Below are positions 14,520 to 23,296 of a DNA stretch of 28,490 bases, one piece after another. The DNA lies in contig CAJUMS010000031.1 in NCBI GenBank assembly GCA_910587465.1, positions 1 through 28,490 of the forward strand. Reading direction: 5' to 3'. Position numbers and translations under genes: made by a program. Under the pieces are notes generated by a model. The model did no database searches. It was not told the DNA's origin and saw only the letters and a list, made by a program, of their open reading frames with translations. Origin of the DNA: an uncultured Oscillospiraceae bacterium (GTDB lineage Bacteria; Bacillota; Clostridia; Oscillospirales; Ruminococcaceae). How positions within the stretch are numbered: the first letter of the stretch is position 1; each line of letters opens with the position of its first letter.

Positions 14520-14960
14520 TTACAGTTTATGGATTTCGTCGCGGAACTCGTTGAGATATCTTTGCGTAAGGCGGATATATTCCTCGCGCTCTTGTTCCGT
14601 CCACGATTCGAAAATTCGGTTTTCCGCGGCGATGACCTTCGCGACCGTATTCTCGGCAAGCACTCTGCCCTTGTCGGTCAGGTCGGCAGATTTCTGCTTG
14701 CCGTCGACCGCCTCAAGCCGTATAACGCCATCGCTCTCTAGCTTGCGAATCGCGGAGTTTGCCGTCTGCTTGCTGAGCCCCGAAAGGCGGCGGATAAGGC
14801 TCAGCGGACAGGACCTGCCCTCGCCGCATATCGTGTACAGCACAGCCATTGCGCTGTCGGACAGCCCAAGCTTCAACGCCGCCTCATGATATACCTGATC
14901 TATTCCGCCGACTATATAATTAAAACGCCGAAGTTCCTCTGTCAACATATTATTTTTCAT
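14520..14960 (-). CDS. MarR family transcriptional regulator
   Basis: This 146-aa protein has the MarR layout: N- and C-terminal dimerisation helices around a winged helix-turn-helix at about 35-100, with recognition helix SGLSKQTANSAIRKLESDGV and wing LEAVDGKQKSADLTDKGR. It should bind a palindromic operator as a dimer and release it on binding a small molecule. The start is the ATG with GGGAGG 4-5 nt upstream; a TTG 12 nt earlier overlaps the binding site itself and is rejected. It is the first gene of a two-gene unit with the MATE pump. A perfect 16-bp inverted repeat covers its promoter, indicating autorepression. Confidence 0.93.
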   Translation of the reverse strand: MKNNMLTEELRRFNYIVGGIDQVYHEAALKLGLSDSAMAVLYTICGEGRSCPLSLIRRLSGLSKQTANSAIRKLESDGVIRLEAVDGKQKSADLTDKGRVLAENTVAKVIAAENRIFESWTEQEREEYIRLTQRYLNEFRDEIHKL

Positions 14961-14973
14961 AGCTCCTCCCAAA

Positions 14974-15017
14974 ACGTCCGAAATCGTACCTTACTATTAT
15001 AGTACGATTTCGGACGT
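14974..15017. promoter_or_regulatory. MarR operator: perfect 16-bp inverted repeat
   Basis: ACGTCCGAAATCGTAC (14974-14989) and GTACGATTTCGGACGT (15002-15017) are exact reverse complements separated by 12 bp. The -10 box lies in the central gap and one arm fills nearly all of the -35/-10 spacer, so a bound regulator would block RNA polymerase. The wide spacing suggests two dimers or one dimer per arm. Confidence 0.85.
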
Positions 15018-15024
15018 ATGTCAA
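14996..15024 (-). promoter_or_regulatory. Promoter of the marR-MATE operon
   Basis: On the minus strand TTGACA (15024-15019) and TATAAT (15001-14996) have 17-bp spacing, interleaved with the inverted-repeat operator. Confidence 0.9.
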
Positions 15025-15084
15025 GAGGTCATAAAATTTTTTTCGGATTTTATATGAATATTATGTGAAAAAATATGCGGAATG

Positions 15085-15113
15085 TTGACAGTAATTCTCA
15101 AATGTGGTATAAT
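15085..15113 (+). promoter_or_regulatory. Promoter of the TauE/SafE gene
   Basis: TTGACA (15085-15090) and TATAAT (15108-15113) have 17-bp spacing, 20 bp before the start codon, giving a very short leader. Confidence 0.88.
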
Positions 15114-15132
15114 TCCGTATAGAGGTGAGGTA

Positions 15133-15900
15133 ATGTTTACTTTTATAATATGCTTTCTCGCGGGTATAGGCGCGGGACTTGGCACGGGCTTTGCGGGAAT
15201 GAGCGCGGCAGCGGTCATCTCTCCTATGCTCATAACATTTCTGGACATGCCCGCCTATAACGCGGTGGGTATCGCGCTGGCGAGCGATGTTCTGGCGAGC
15301 GCGGTCTCGGCGTTTACCTACGGAAAAAACAAAAATCTTGACATAAAAAACGGACTTGTAATGATGTCAGCGGTGATTTTGTTCACTCTTGTGGGAAGTT
15401 GGCTGGCAAAGCTCGTGCCAAACGAAACGATGGGCGGTTTTTCCGTAGTGATGACATTTTTTCTCGGCATAAAGTTTATCATCAAGCCCGTAATGACCAC
15501 CAAGGAGAGCATGGGCAAGGTTTCTCCGAAAAAGCGCATCGTGCAGTCGATAATATGCGGCACGCTGATAGGACTTATCTGCGGCTTTATCGGGGCGGGC
15601 GGCGGCATGATGATGCTATTGATACTGACGAGCGTGCTCGGCTACGAGCTGAAAACCGCGGTCGGCACGTCGGTGTTTATTATGACGTTCACAGCGCTTA
15701 CGGGCGCGGTGAGCCATTTCGCGATAGGCGGTATGCCCGACATATTCTGCCTTGTGTGCTGTATACTCAGCACGCTGCTTTGGGCAAGGATAGCCGCCGT
15801 ATTCGCGAACAAGGCATCTCCCAAGGTACTCAACCGCGCCACGGGAGTTGTGCTTGCGGTGCTTGGAGCGTCGATAATAATCGTGAATTTTATCAAGTAA
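15133..15900 (+). CDS. TauE/SafE family sulfite exporter-like permease
   Basis: This 255-aa protein has about seven or eight membrane helices in two related halves. The first half has GAGLGTGFAGMSAAAVISPM and the second GLICGFIGAGGGMMMLLILT; these paired glycine-rich segments are the family hallmark. Members move sulfite, sulfonates, sulfoacetate or other organic acids across the cytoplasmic membrane, but the substrate here cannot be read. The start is the ATG with GAGG 7 nt upstream; the frame extends further up but into the promoter. It is transcribed alone, bounded by its own promoter and a shared terminator. Confidence 0.9.
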   Translation: MFTFIICFLAGIGAGLGTGFAGMSAAAVISPMLITFLDMPAYNAVGIALASDVLASAVSAFTYGKNKNLDIKNGLVMMSAVILFTLVGSWLAKLVPNETMGGFSVVMTFFLGIKFIIKPVMTTKESMGKVSPKKRIVQSIICGTLIGLICGFIGAGGGMMMLLILTSVLGYELKTAVGTSVFIMTFTALTGAVSHFAIGGMPDIFCLVCCILSTLLWARIAAVFANKASPKVLNRATGVVLAVLGASIIIVNFIK

Positions 15901-15943
15901 AAAACAGCCGTTTCCGCTGTGAGGAACGGCTGTTATTCTGTTT
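15899..15943. terminator. Bidirectional terminator between the TauE and flippase-like genes
   Basis: ACAGCCGTT and AACGGCTGT form a perfect 9-bp stem with a 12-nt loop. The minus strand continues with six T, and the plus strand with a T-rich tail. The right arm overlaps the stop codon region of the minus-strand gene. Confidence 0.8.
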
Positions 15944-16871
15944 TTCTGCGCCTTTTCGTTACTAACGTTACCGCGAACGCTCCCGCCGCCAACGTCAGCT
16001 CCGCGATGCTCTGCCACAATCTTGATATCACCGAGATGACCGCGGCGTCGCTTTCGGGCATTATCAGCATAAGCCCAGCGAGAATTATCCCTTCGCGCAC
16101 ACCCAATCCCGACGGCACGAATATCGCCAGTATTCCCATTATTGCCGATATGCCGAAAACTCCCGCGCAAAACAGCATTTCATTCCACCCGACCGCGGGA
16201 TTCACCGACCTGACAAGTATAAAAAATCCATACCCAACGATCAGCCAGTTGCCGATAAACATCAGCACGACCTTTAAAATTTGTGAATACTTCATAGGTA
16301 TCTCAAGCTCTTTTTTGAAAATTTTACCGATCACTTTCAACACCGCGTTGATTATTTTCGGATGGATACAGATGAAAAACGCCGCGATCAGCAGTATCGT
16401 CAGCCAACGGTAATTGCCGAGCAGCTCGTTCGGGAAAAAGAACAGCGACAGGATAAACAGCATTGCCGCACCGAGCAGGGTGCAAATGTTCTCGATAAAA
16501 AAGCAGACAGTGACCTTTGACAGCGGCGCGTTTTCCTCCTTGTAGCAGGTCAGCCGCGCGGCGAGCATAAATACCTTGCCGGGGATATACTTCCCGAATA
16601 TCGAGAGCAGGTACGCCGTGAGTGCCTTGCCATAGGATATCGAGCAGCCGTTTATCTTCGTGATGTAATGAAACAGCGACGCGAGCGAGAGCTTATACAC
16701 GAAATAAAACAGCAGCGCAACCGCGAAAACACCGAGGTCAACGCTCGTTATTTTTTCGGAAAACTCGTTCCAATTCCGATAAAAATACCACGCAATAAAA
16801 ATCACCGCCAGCGCTCCGAAGGCGATCTTTACGATTTTCAATACGGTGCCTTTGTCCGGCTTCTTTTTCAT
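15933..16871 (-). CDS. Flippase-like/lysylphosphatidylglycerol synthase transmembrane-domain protein
   Basis: This 312-aa integral membrane protein has about eight helices and the conserved late segment AIFVPSGLGVREGIILAGLM, a signature of the UPF0104/LPG-synthase transmembrane family. Such proteins flip or help to transfer lipid-linked molecules, for example in teichoic acid or glycolipid modification. There is no soluble aminoacyl-transferase domain, so it is not a complete MprF. The start is the ATG with AAGGTG 6-7 nt upstream. It lies 4 bp after the polysaccharide pyruvyl transferase gene and is last in the long same-strand run, suggesting that both act on a cell-envelope polymer. Confidence 0.85.
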   Translation of the reverse strand: MKKKPDKGTVLKIVKIAFGALAVIFIAWYFYRNWNEFSEKITSVDLGVFAVALLFYFVYKLSLASLFHYITKINGCSISYGKALTAYLLSIFGKYIPGKVFMLAARLTCYKEENAPLSKVTVCFFIENICTLLGAAMLFILSLFFFPNELLGNYRWLTILLIAAFFICIHPKIINAVLKVIGKIFKKELEIPMKYSQILKVVLMFIGNWLIVGYGFFILVRSVNPAVGWNEMLFCAGVFGISAIMGILAIFVPSGLGVREGIILAGLMLIMPESDAAVISVISRLWQSIAELTLAAGAFAVTLVTKRRRKTE

Positions 16872-16875
16872 AATT

Positions 16876-18144
16876 TCACCTTGTATTCCGCTTGTCAATC
16901 TCCTCGGAAATAAGCTTGATATTCTGCCGCGAGCTTTCCTTAACGCGCGGAAGATTTTCGGCTATTTTAGCGCGTATCTCCTCGGAATTTTCGAGCAGCC
17001 TTTGAAATTCCGCCCATAGCTTATCCGAAGTCAGCTCCGAATAATCCGCCGCGTAACCGCCCAACTCGAACATATCAAGAACCTCCCTGTACTTGTGGCT
17101 CCACCCGACAAGCAGCACGGGAACTCTCTTTTCAAGCGCTCCTATCATCGCGTGAAAACGGCTCGCGACAAGTACCTTACAGCGCGATATCAGCAGCCGA
17201 AGCTCTTCGGGGAACATCTCGCGCGGATAGTATCGGACGTTGGTCTTATCGCGGATTTTCGCGTATACCTCGCTGCATATCGGCAGATCGTTGTTGCGAG
17301 GCCTGATGCTGTCCTCACGCGCGGCGTTGGCGATCATCAGCACGGAATAGCCCTCCGCGATCAAGTGTACGACAAACTCGGTCATGATGTTTTTATAGTC
17401 GATACCGAGCTTCCGGCAGCGCTTTTCGACCACACTCGATATCGAAACGCCTACTACATATCCATTGTAAAAGCTGTCGTTTTCGCAGAGCTTCTGCACG
17501 TTTTCGGCATATCGCTCACCATCGAGCATGGAAAACGCACCGTCCGTGCAAAGGCGGACGTTCTCTATTATTCCTATATCAGCGAGAGCGCTTTTCGTTA
17601 TTTCGCCGCGAGCGCAGATAAGCCGCATTTTCGGCAGTATCCGCCTCGCAAGAAATCGGTTGTACGGATTTTTAAAGCTGCCGAGTGCCTGCGAATATTT
17701 GCATACAGGTGCGCCGCATAGCGTAGGCACGGCAACGCAGACGAACGCGTAGGTATTCATCACAAAGCCGCGGCTGTCCACGAACGACACTCCCGCCATA
17801 TCGACTACCATTGTACATTCCGAGTATGCGCGGATAATTTTGTTGTGCGGAAACGGTTTTCGGAGCAGCGGAACGCGTCCGAAAAATCCATATAATACCG
17901 CAAGCGGAAACGTGGGGAAAAGCAGCTTTTCGGGCTTGGCGTTTACGACGCTTATAAAGTCGTACCGCTCCGGCATTGAAGCAATTATTTCGCGGTCACG
18001 CTCGGGGTAGGTCGACATCAGAGTTATCCGCAAACGCTCTCCATAACGCTCCCTGAGCTGCTTTATTCCCGATTGCAGCATAGCCGCCGCGCCCTTGTTC
18101 CCGCAGAACGACGCGGCGGTGATAACGATATTTATTGATCTCAT
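16876..18144 (-). CDS. Polysaccharide pyruvyl transferase family protein
   Basis: This 422-aa protein fits the family that adds ketal-linked pyruvate to surface sugars, as in CsaB. Visible segments are the start SINIVITAASFCGNKGAAAM, the middle NTYAFVCVAVPTLCGAPVCK, and the C-terminal GT-B-like site ASRFHAMIGALEKRVPVLLV. The preferred start is the ATG of MRSINIV, which matches where the family begins but has only a weak binding site (ACGGAAA). A GTG at 18171 overlaps the stop of the YcxB-like gene (GTGA) and would allow coupled translation; either may be used. It sits between the YcxB-like and flippase-like genes. The acceptor polymer is unknown. Confidence 0.87.
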   Translation of the reverse strand: MRSINIVITAASFCGNKGAAAMLQSGIKQLRERYGERLRITLMSTYPERDREIIASMPERYDFISVVNAKPEKLLFPTFPLAVLYGFFGRVPLLRKPFPHNKIIRAYSECTMVVDMAGVSFVDSRGFVMNTYAFVCVAVPTLCGAPVCKYSQALGSFKNPYNRFLARRILPKMRLICARGEITKSALADIGIIENVRLCTDGAFSMLDGERYAENVQKLCENDSFYNGYVVGVSISSVVEKRCRKLGIDYKNIMTEFVVHLIAEGYSVLMIANAAREDSIRPRNNDLPICSEVYAKIRDKTNVRYYPREMFPEELRLLISRCKVLVASRFHAMIGALEKRVPVLLVGWSHKYREVLDMFELGGYAADYSELTSDKLWAEFQRLLENSEEIRAKIAENLPRVKESSRQNIKLISEEIDKRNTR

Positions 18145-18167
18145 TTTCCGTAAATTCGCCGCGTTTG

Positions 18168-18818
18168 TCACGACCTGATCTTGGTTTTTATCTTGAACCT
18201 TTTGCCGATCTTTCTCGCCATATGATCGCGCAGACCCATGGGTGTTCCCGCGAGGAAGAGCGTTTTATCGCAGATTATCGTCTCCGCCTTTTCGGGGAAC
18301 ATATAAAAGCTGTGAGCGCATTCAACCGCGAGAGTAATGCTCTTATAGGGGAACTCGGTCACCTTTTCCGCTTCTCGGGGGGCATTGCTGTCGGGGTCTT
18401 TGGGGGGCAGCTCGCGAAGTATGATCTTGTCGTCCGCGAACTCGGCGTTCTGTATTTTCCCGTAGGACTGCTCCAGCGAGTCGGCGTTTTTGTTGAAGTA
18501 CCATATCTTCATATTGTGAGGAAGGGTCGCCAGAACGAGGAAGATCACCCCGAAAATGATTGTCAGCACCCACTCGCGCGTCCATATCGCCGAGCCTGTG
18601 AGCAGGAAAAAGAACCCCGCCGCATAGTAGCAAAGAGTTTGCAGCGGCTTAATCTTCAGCGCGTACAGAAAATCAGAGTATGCGCGTATACGTGCCATTG
18701 TGCACTCAGTCTCGACGATAAGCCTTTCGTTGTCGTAATGCCTTTCGGCGTTCATCTCAGTAAAAAGATCAGCAAGCTTTTCCTCGCGAGATTGCAGAAT
18801 TTCCTTTTTATTTTTCAT
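18168..18818 (-). CDS. YcxB-like membrane protein
   Basis: This 216-aa protein has an acidic/basic N-terminal helix, two adjacent membrane helices at about 62-100 (YYAAGFFFLLTGSA and WVLTIIFGVIFLVLATL), and a cytoplasmic C-terminal domain with FPYKSITLAVECAHSFYMF and KTLFLAGTPMGLRDHMARKI, the YcxB-like pattern. The family's function is not known. It starts at ATG with AAGGA 8 nt upstream and overlaps the end of the upstream esterase gene by 11 bp, so the two are co-translated. Confidence 0.75.
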   Translation of the reverse strand: MKNKKEILQSREEKLADLFTEMNAERHYDNERLIVETECTMARIRAYSDFLYALKIKPLQTLCYYAAGFFFLLTGSAIWTREWVLTIIFGVIFLVLATLPHNMKIWYFNKNADSLEQSYGKIQNAEFADDKIILRELPPKDPDSNAPREAEKVTEFPYKSITLAVECAHSFYMFPEKAETIICDKTLFLAGTPMGLRDHMARKIGKRFKIKTKIRS

Positions 18819-19875
18819 TTTGAATTCCTTTTATATACGCGTACAGCTCCGTCGCCATTTCCGCCTGTTCGGTAGCGCGGGGGTGTCCGTCGGTAGCCGC
18901 TCCGCCGCGCTCGAATTTAAAATAGCGGACGCGCTTTTCGTTGACCTCTCCGGCAATCTCGCGCAGTGCGTCCTCCCAAGTCGGGTCGTGCTTAAGCACG
19001 GTGAGCAGCAGGATAAACGTCGCGTTTTCATATTTACCCATTAAGTCGCGAAGCATTTCGATGTACTTATCCTTCCACATTCTGCGGTAATCGGGGAGCT
19101 TTATCGCCTCTGGATCGGGGTTGTGATCATTCTGTCCTATCGCGATAATAACGTAATCGGGGATATATTTTGAGAAATCCCATTGCTTAAGCTCGCCGTA
19201 GGGGGAGTACTGAATTTTGTCATAAACTCTGGTCATTCCCCAGAGGTGGTCGGAGGTGAAGTAACCCGTGCCGTCAAGCAGCGCAATACCGCCTTGAGCA
19301 ACGTCGTGGATTTCGGCGTTCAGCCGCCGCGCCAGCATTAACGGGTAAGAGAAATAGGAATTATCCGCGGCGTTGTTGCAGTGATGATCCTCGGGATCGC
19401 ACTGCCCCTCGTAGTAGATGTCCTCCACGACCTCGCCCGCGGAAACGCTGTCGCCGTAGACCTCAAGTTTAAGGTCGTACTTGTGATTCGGGCAGGACAC
19501 CTCGGCATTTTCGTCGATAACGATACCGACGAATTCCACATAATTATGCGATGCCATTGTCTTGACAAGCTTCAATGTATGCTCACAGTTATCGAGATTT
19601 TCGGCTAGTATATACATCTCATCCCCGCCGCTGTTCTTTAAGAAAAACTTCTGCATCACGCCGTCCACCATCGCGCCGAAATGCGTAAGCTCCTGGTGGT
19701 TGATGTTCTTAATGACGAGTGCACAGGACTTGCCCGTAAAGTTCACGTCTATCATAGTTCCGGGCCACACCAGAACGGGGCGCGACGGGTCGTCAAAGTC
19801 AATTCTGCCCATATATTCGAGGGCGGGATTTTCTGGGGTTATCAGCCTTTTGCCTGCGGGTAATTCATAGCTCAT
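18808..19875 (-). CDS. CE2-type acetyl esterase: jelly-roll plus SGNH hydrolase
   Basis: This 355-aa protein has an N-terminal beta domain (about 1-130) and a C-terminal SGNH hydrolase domain, the arrangement of carbohydrate esterase family 2, which deacetylates xylan or other glycans. The blocks are clear: YGDSVSAGE with nucleophile Ser143, AQGGIALLDG, IAIGQNDHN with Asn249, and TDGHPRATEQAEMA with Asp329 and His331. There is no signal peptide, unlike secreted xylan esterases, so it would work in the cytoplasm on imported oligosaccharides or envelope precursors. The start is the ATG with GGAG 8 nt upstream; an earlier in-frame ATG has no site. It lies 13 bp after the DinB-like gene. Confidence 0.9.
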   Translation of the reverse strand: MSYELPAGKRLITPENPALEYMGRIDFDDPSRPVLVWPGTMIDVNFTGKSCALVIKNINHQELTHFGAMVDGVMQKFFLKNSGGDEMYILAENLDNCEHTLKLVKTMASHNYVEFVGIVIDENAEVSCPNHKYDLKLEVYGDSVSAGEVVEDIYYEGQCDPEDHHCNNAADNSYFSYPLMLARRLNAEIHDVAQGGIALLDGTGYFTSDHLWGMTRVYDKIQYSPYGELKQWDFSKYIPDYVIIAIGQNDHNPDPEAIKLPDYRRMWKDKYIEMLRDLMGKYENATFILLLTVLKHDPTWEDALREIAGEVNEKRVRYFKFERGGAATDGHPRATEQAEMATELYAYIKGIQNEK

Positions 19876-19888
19876 TGTTCTGTCTCCT

Positions 19889-20389
19889 TTATATTTCATA
19901 TAATCCGTTTTTCAGCTTGTCGGCGGAATTGGGTCCGACAGTCACAGGGAATTTTCCGGTGCGCTCTATCGTCTGACCGTTCAGCATTCCAACGTGGATA
20001 TTCAGGTGACGGCACTGCATAAGCACCAAGTCCATTCGTGTAAAAACACAATCGGGAGGACATTCGCACAGTTCTTTATCCTTCAGCGCATCAAGATAGC
20101 CGAACGTTTTCTGCTTCACCTTTTCAAGGTACTCCAACAGCTCCGTATCGCTCAATTCAATCGCACACGGATTGTCGGGATTATCCATTCCGTCCTCGTG
20201 AAATGGCGGCTCATCGAACACGAACGGATTGAAAAACCACTTGTCCGCAGAGTGGATAGTGTGATAAACATACCGCCACGCAGGCGCTCCGCACACAAGC
20301 GCGTTTCGGTCGTAGGTCTTTATTGCGGTCTCGAGGTTGAGGTAATTCGCCCCGACCTGCGCCTTGATAATCTCACATAACGTTTTCAT
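19889..20389 (-). CDS. DinB-like four-helix protein
   Basis: This 166-aa protein resembles the DinB/YfiT-like putative metal-binding family. It has WRYVYHTIHSADKWFFNP near residues 38-55 and RHLNIHVGMLNGQ near 126-138, whose histidines fit the usual three-His metal site. Family members include thiol transferases and many proteins of unknown role. It starts at ATG with GGAGG 4 nt upstream, inside an ATGA overlap with hemW, so translation is coupled. What it does next to lepA-hemW is not apparent. Confidence 0.75.
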   Translation of the reverse strand: MKTLCEIIKAQVGANYLNLETAIKTYDRNALVCGAPAWRYVYHTIHSADKWFFNPFVFDEPPFHEDGMDNPDNPCAIELSDTELLEYLEKVKQKTFGYLDALKDKELCECPPDCVFTRMDLVLMQCRHLNIHVGMLNGQTIERTGKFPVTVGPNSADKLKNGLYEI

Positions 20390-21450
20390 AGTTCCTCCAG
20401 ATGCGCCAGCAATGTTGAAATAATCTCGTTCGATACGAGAAAGCCCTCCGCCGTCAGCGACAGGCGCCCGTTTTTAATCTTGCAATACTGCTTGGGAATA
20501 AACGGCAATCCGCATTGAACGCGTTCCCAAAGCGTCTCTTCAATACCCTCGGTCAGCCGTAGACCAAGCATTATTTTCTCCTCAGTTTCATCGGGAGCAT
20601 TATCGGTAGTGATTTCAATTTGACGCGGACTTTCAATAAATTCGTGCATATTTCGTGCGACAGCAAAGCGCTTTCCCTTGTAGAAGGAGTGCGCTGCTGC
20701 GCCTACACCCAGGTATTCCTCCCGCCGCCAGTATTTGAGATTATGACGGCTTGTGTTGCCGCATTTCGCGAAATTACTGATCTCGTAGTGATCGAAGCCG
20801 TTATACGTCAGCATTTTTACCGCCGACAGATACAGCTCCGCGCTCGTTTCCTCGTCGGGGAGCACGGGCGGCTTTTTCCCGAATACGGTGTTCGGCTCTA
20901 TTTTAAGCAGATATGCCGAAACGTGAGTTATCGGCAGCTCGCACAAGCGGTTTATCGTATACGTCATCGAGCTCAAGTCCTGTTCGGGAATTCCGAGCAT
21001 AATATCGACGGAAATTTCGTCAAACCCAACCTCATGCGCGGTTATAACAGCCCGCTCCGCCTGCTCGTAAGTGTGAGTTCTCCCAAGCGATCTAAGCTCC
21101 GTATTGACCGCCGACTGCACCCCGATCGAGAGCCGATTTACCCCTGCACCATAAAGAATTTCAAGCGTTTCCCGACCCATTTCGCAGGGGTTGCACTCAA
21201 CGGTAATCTCGGCGTTTGCCGCGATATTACACTCGGCGAGTATGCGCGGAATATGCTGCGCAAGCAGTATCGGAGTTCCGCCGCCGAAATAAACGGTATC
21301 ATAATTTTCGTTATAATAACGCAGATTTCGTATTATCGCGTTCGCGTATTGCTCCGCCGTATCCTCGCGGAAACCGACGGAATAGAAGTCGCAGTACGGA
21401 CATTTTTTTCGGCAAAACGGAACGTGAATATACAGCCCGAGATCACTCAT
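20386..21450 (-). CDS. hemW: Radical SAM heme chaperone HemW (coproporphyrinogen III oxidase-like)
   Basis: This 354-aa protein has the radical SAM cluster motif CRKKCPYC (Cys13, Cys17, Cys20) within YIHVPFCRKKCPYCDFYS, then YFGGGTP, the SIGVQS segment, and the HemW signature RHNLKYW with GVGAAAHSF. HemW binds heme and hands it to respiratory enzymes; many such genes are mislabelled as oxygen-independent coproporphyrinogen oxidases. It overlaps the end of lepA by 8 bp and the DinB-like start by 4 bp. The lepA-hemW order is common in Firmicutes and supports the call. Confidence 0.95.
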   Translation of the reverse strand: MSDLGLYIHVPFCRKKCPYCDFYSVGFREDTAEQYANAIIRNLRYYNENYDTVYFGGGTPILLAQHIPRILAECNIAANAEITVECNPCEMGRETLEILYGAGVNRLSIGVQSAVNTELRSLGRTHTYEQAERAVITAHEVGFDEISVDIMLGIPEQDLSSMTYTINRLCELPITHVSAYLLKIEPNTVFGKKPPVLPDEETSAELYLSAVKMLTYNGFDHYEISNFAKCGNTSRHNLKYWRREEYLGVGAAAHSFYKGKRFAVARNMHEFIESPRQIEITTDNAPDETEEKIMLGLRLTEGIEETLWERVQCGLPFIPKQYCKIKNGRLSLTAEGFLVSNEIISTLLAHLEEL

Positions 21451-23257
21451 CGTCGAGCTTGAGCACCGCCATAAACGCCTCCTGCGGCACCTCTACCGTG
21501 CCGAACTGGCGCATACGCTTTTTGCCCTCCTTCTGCTTTTCGAGAAGCTTTTTCTTACGCGTGATATCGCCGCCGTAACACTTTGCCAATACGTCCTTGC
21601 GCAGCGCCTTGATAGTCTCGCGCGCGATTATCTTACCGCCCACGCATGCCTGAATGGGTATCTCGAAAAGCTGACGCGGAATATGCTCCTTAAGCTTTTC
21701 CGCCATTTTACGGGCGCGCTCGTATGCCTTGTCGGTGTGGACAATAAACGACAGCGCGTCAATAACCTCACCGTTGAGCATTATGTCGAGCTTTACAAGC
21801 TTTGACGGTGCAAAGCCCATCATCTCGTAATCGTAGCTTGCATAGCCGCGCGTTCGGGACTTCAGCGCATCAAAGAAGTCGTAGACTATCTCGTTGAGCG
21901 GCAGCTCGTAGTGCAGGTCAACTCGCTTTGCGTCAATATACTGCATATCCTTGAACACTCCGCGCCTGTTCTGACATAGCTCCATAATGTTGCCTACATA
22001 ATCCGACGGCGCGTAGACGTGCGCGTTGACCATAGGCTCGTAGCTCTGTGCGATAAGCGTGGTATCGGGATAATTCGTGGGGTTGTCGATCATCTGCACC
22101 GTGCCGTCAGTCATCTCTATTTTGTAGACAACCGAGGGCGCGGTGGTGATTATGTCGAGATTGTACTCGCGCTCGATACGCTCCTGAACTACGTCCATAT
22201 GCAGCAGTCCCAGAAATCCGCAGCGAAAACCGAAACCCAGCGCAACGGAGCTTTCGGGTTCGAACGACAGCGACGCGTCGTTTAATTGCAACTTGTCCAG
22301 AGCGTCGCGAAGATCGGGATATTTCGCGCCGTCCGCGGGATAGATGCCGCTGAATACCATTGGGTTTACATCACGGTAGCCCGAAAGCGGCTCGGCGGCG
22401 GGATATGCCGCATTGGTAACGGTATCGCCGACCTTAGTATCACCGATGGACTTTATCGAAGCGGCGATATAGCCTACCTCGCCCGCCTTCAATTCGGAAC
22501 AGGGAACCAGTTCGGTAGCGCCCATATATCCAACCTCGACAGTTGTGAACTCCGCGCCCGAAGCCATCATGCGTATCTTGTCACCCGCCTTTATACAACC
22601 CTCTTTAACGCGGACGTACACGATAACTCCCTTATAGCTGTCATAGTAGCTGTCGAAGATAAGAGCTTTCAGAGGCGCGCCAAAATCGCCCTTGGGAGCG
22701 GGAATCTTGTGGACTATCTCCTCCATTACCGCGTGAATATTTAAACCCATTTTCGCGGAGATCTCGGGCGCATCCATCGCTTCGATCCCGATAACGCTCT
22801 CGATCTCCTCCTTGACCTCCTCGGGGTGAGCGCTCGGCAGGTCTATCTTGTTGACAACGGGAACGACCTCCAGATCGTTCTCCACAGCAAGATAAGTGTT
22901 CGCCAGGGTCTGCGCCTCGATACCCTGCGACGCGTCTACTATCAAAATAGCGCCCTCGCAAGCCACCAGCGAACGCGAGACCTCGTAGTTGAAGTCGACG
23001 TGACCGGGCGTGTCGATAAGATTGAAGATGTATTCCTCCCCGTCGTCTGCCTTGTATTTCAAACGAACCGCGCGTGCTTTTATTGTAATTCCGCGCTCGC
23101 GCTCTATGTCCATATTATCAAGCAGCTGCTCTTCCATATCGCGCTTAGCGACGGTCTCCGTCTGCTCGAGTATCCTGTCCGCGAGCGTGGATTTTCCGTG
23201 GTCTATATGCGCGATAATGCAGAAATTGCGTATTTTATTCATATCCTGATTTTCCAA
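21443..23257 (-). CDS. lepA: Elongation factor 4 (LepA), GTPase
   Basis: This 604-aa translational GTPase has G1 AHIDHGKST (16-24), switch I RERGITI (about 54-60), G3 DTPGHVD (82-88) and G4 NKID (136-139). The LepA-specific C-terminal domain is complete, ending in AKCYGGDITRKKKLLEKQKE and GKKRMRQFG. LepA acts on ribosomes during initiation, assembly or back-translocation. The start is a TTG with GGAGG 8 nt upstream; an ATG five codons later has a spacing of over 20 nt and is less likely. It is the fourth gene of the long run and is translationally coupled to hemW. Confidence 0.97.
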   Translation of the reverse strand: MENQDMNKIRNFCIIAHIDHGKSTLADRILEQTETVAKRDMEEQLLDNMDIERERGITIKARAVRLKYKADDGEEYIFNLIDTPGHVDFNYEVSRSLVACEGAILIVDASQGIEAQTLANTYLAVENDLEVVPVVNKIDLPSAHPEEVKEEIESVIGIEAMDAPEISAKMGLNIHAVMEEIVHKIPAPKGDFGAPLKALIFDSYYDSYKGVIVYVRVKEGCIKAGDKIRMMASGAEFTTVEVGYMGATELVPCSELKAGEVGYIAASIKSIGDTKVGDTVTNAAYPAAEPLSGYRDVNPMVFSGIYPADGAKYPDLRDALDKLQLNDASLSFEPESSVALGFGFRCGFLGLLHMDVVQERIEREYNLDIITTAPSVVYKIEMTDGTVQMIDNPTNYPDTTLIAQSYEPMVNAHVYAPSDYVGNIMELCQNRRGVFKDMQYIDAKRVDLHYELPLNEIVYDFFDALKSRTRGYASYDYEMMGFAPSKLVKLDIMLNGEVIDALSFIVHTDKAYERARKMAEKLKEHIPRQLFEIPIQACVGGKIIARETIKALRKDVLAKCYGGDITRKKKLLEKQKEGKKRMRQFGTVEVPQEAFMAVLKLDDE

Positions 23258-23296
23258 ATTTTAAACCTCCGTTAAGTCAGCGCCGAAGCGGGCACA

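Noticed and set aside
20620..21462. Plus-strand ORF of 280 aa
   Set aside because: It is antisense to hemW, which has complete radical SAM motifs.
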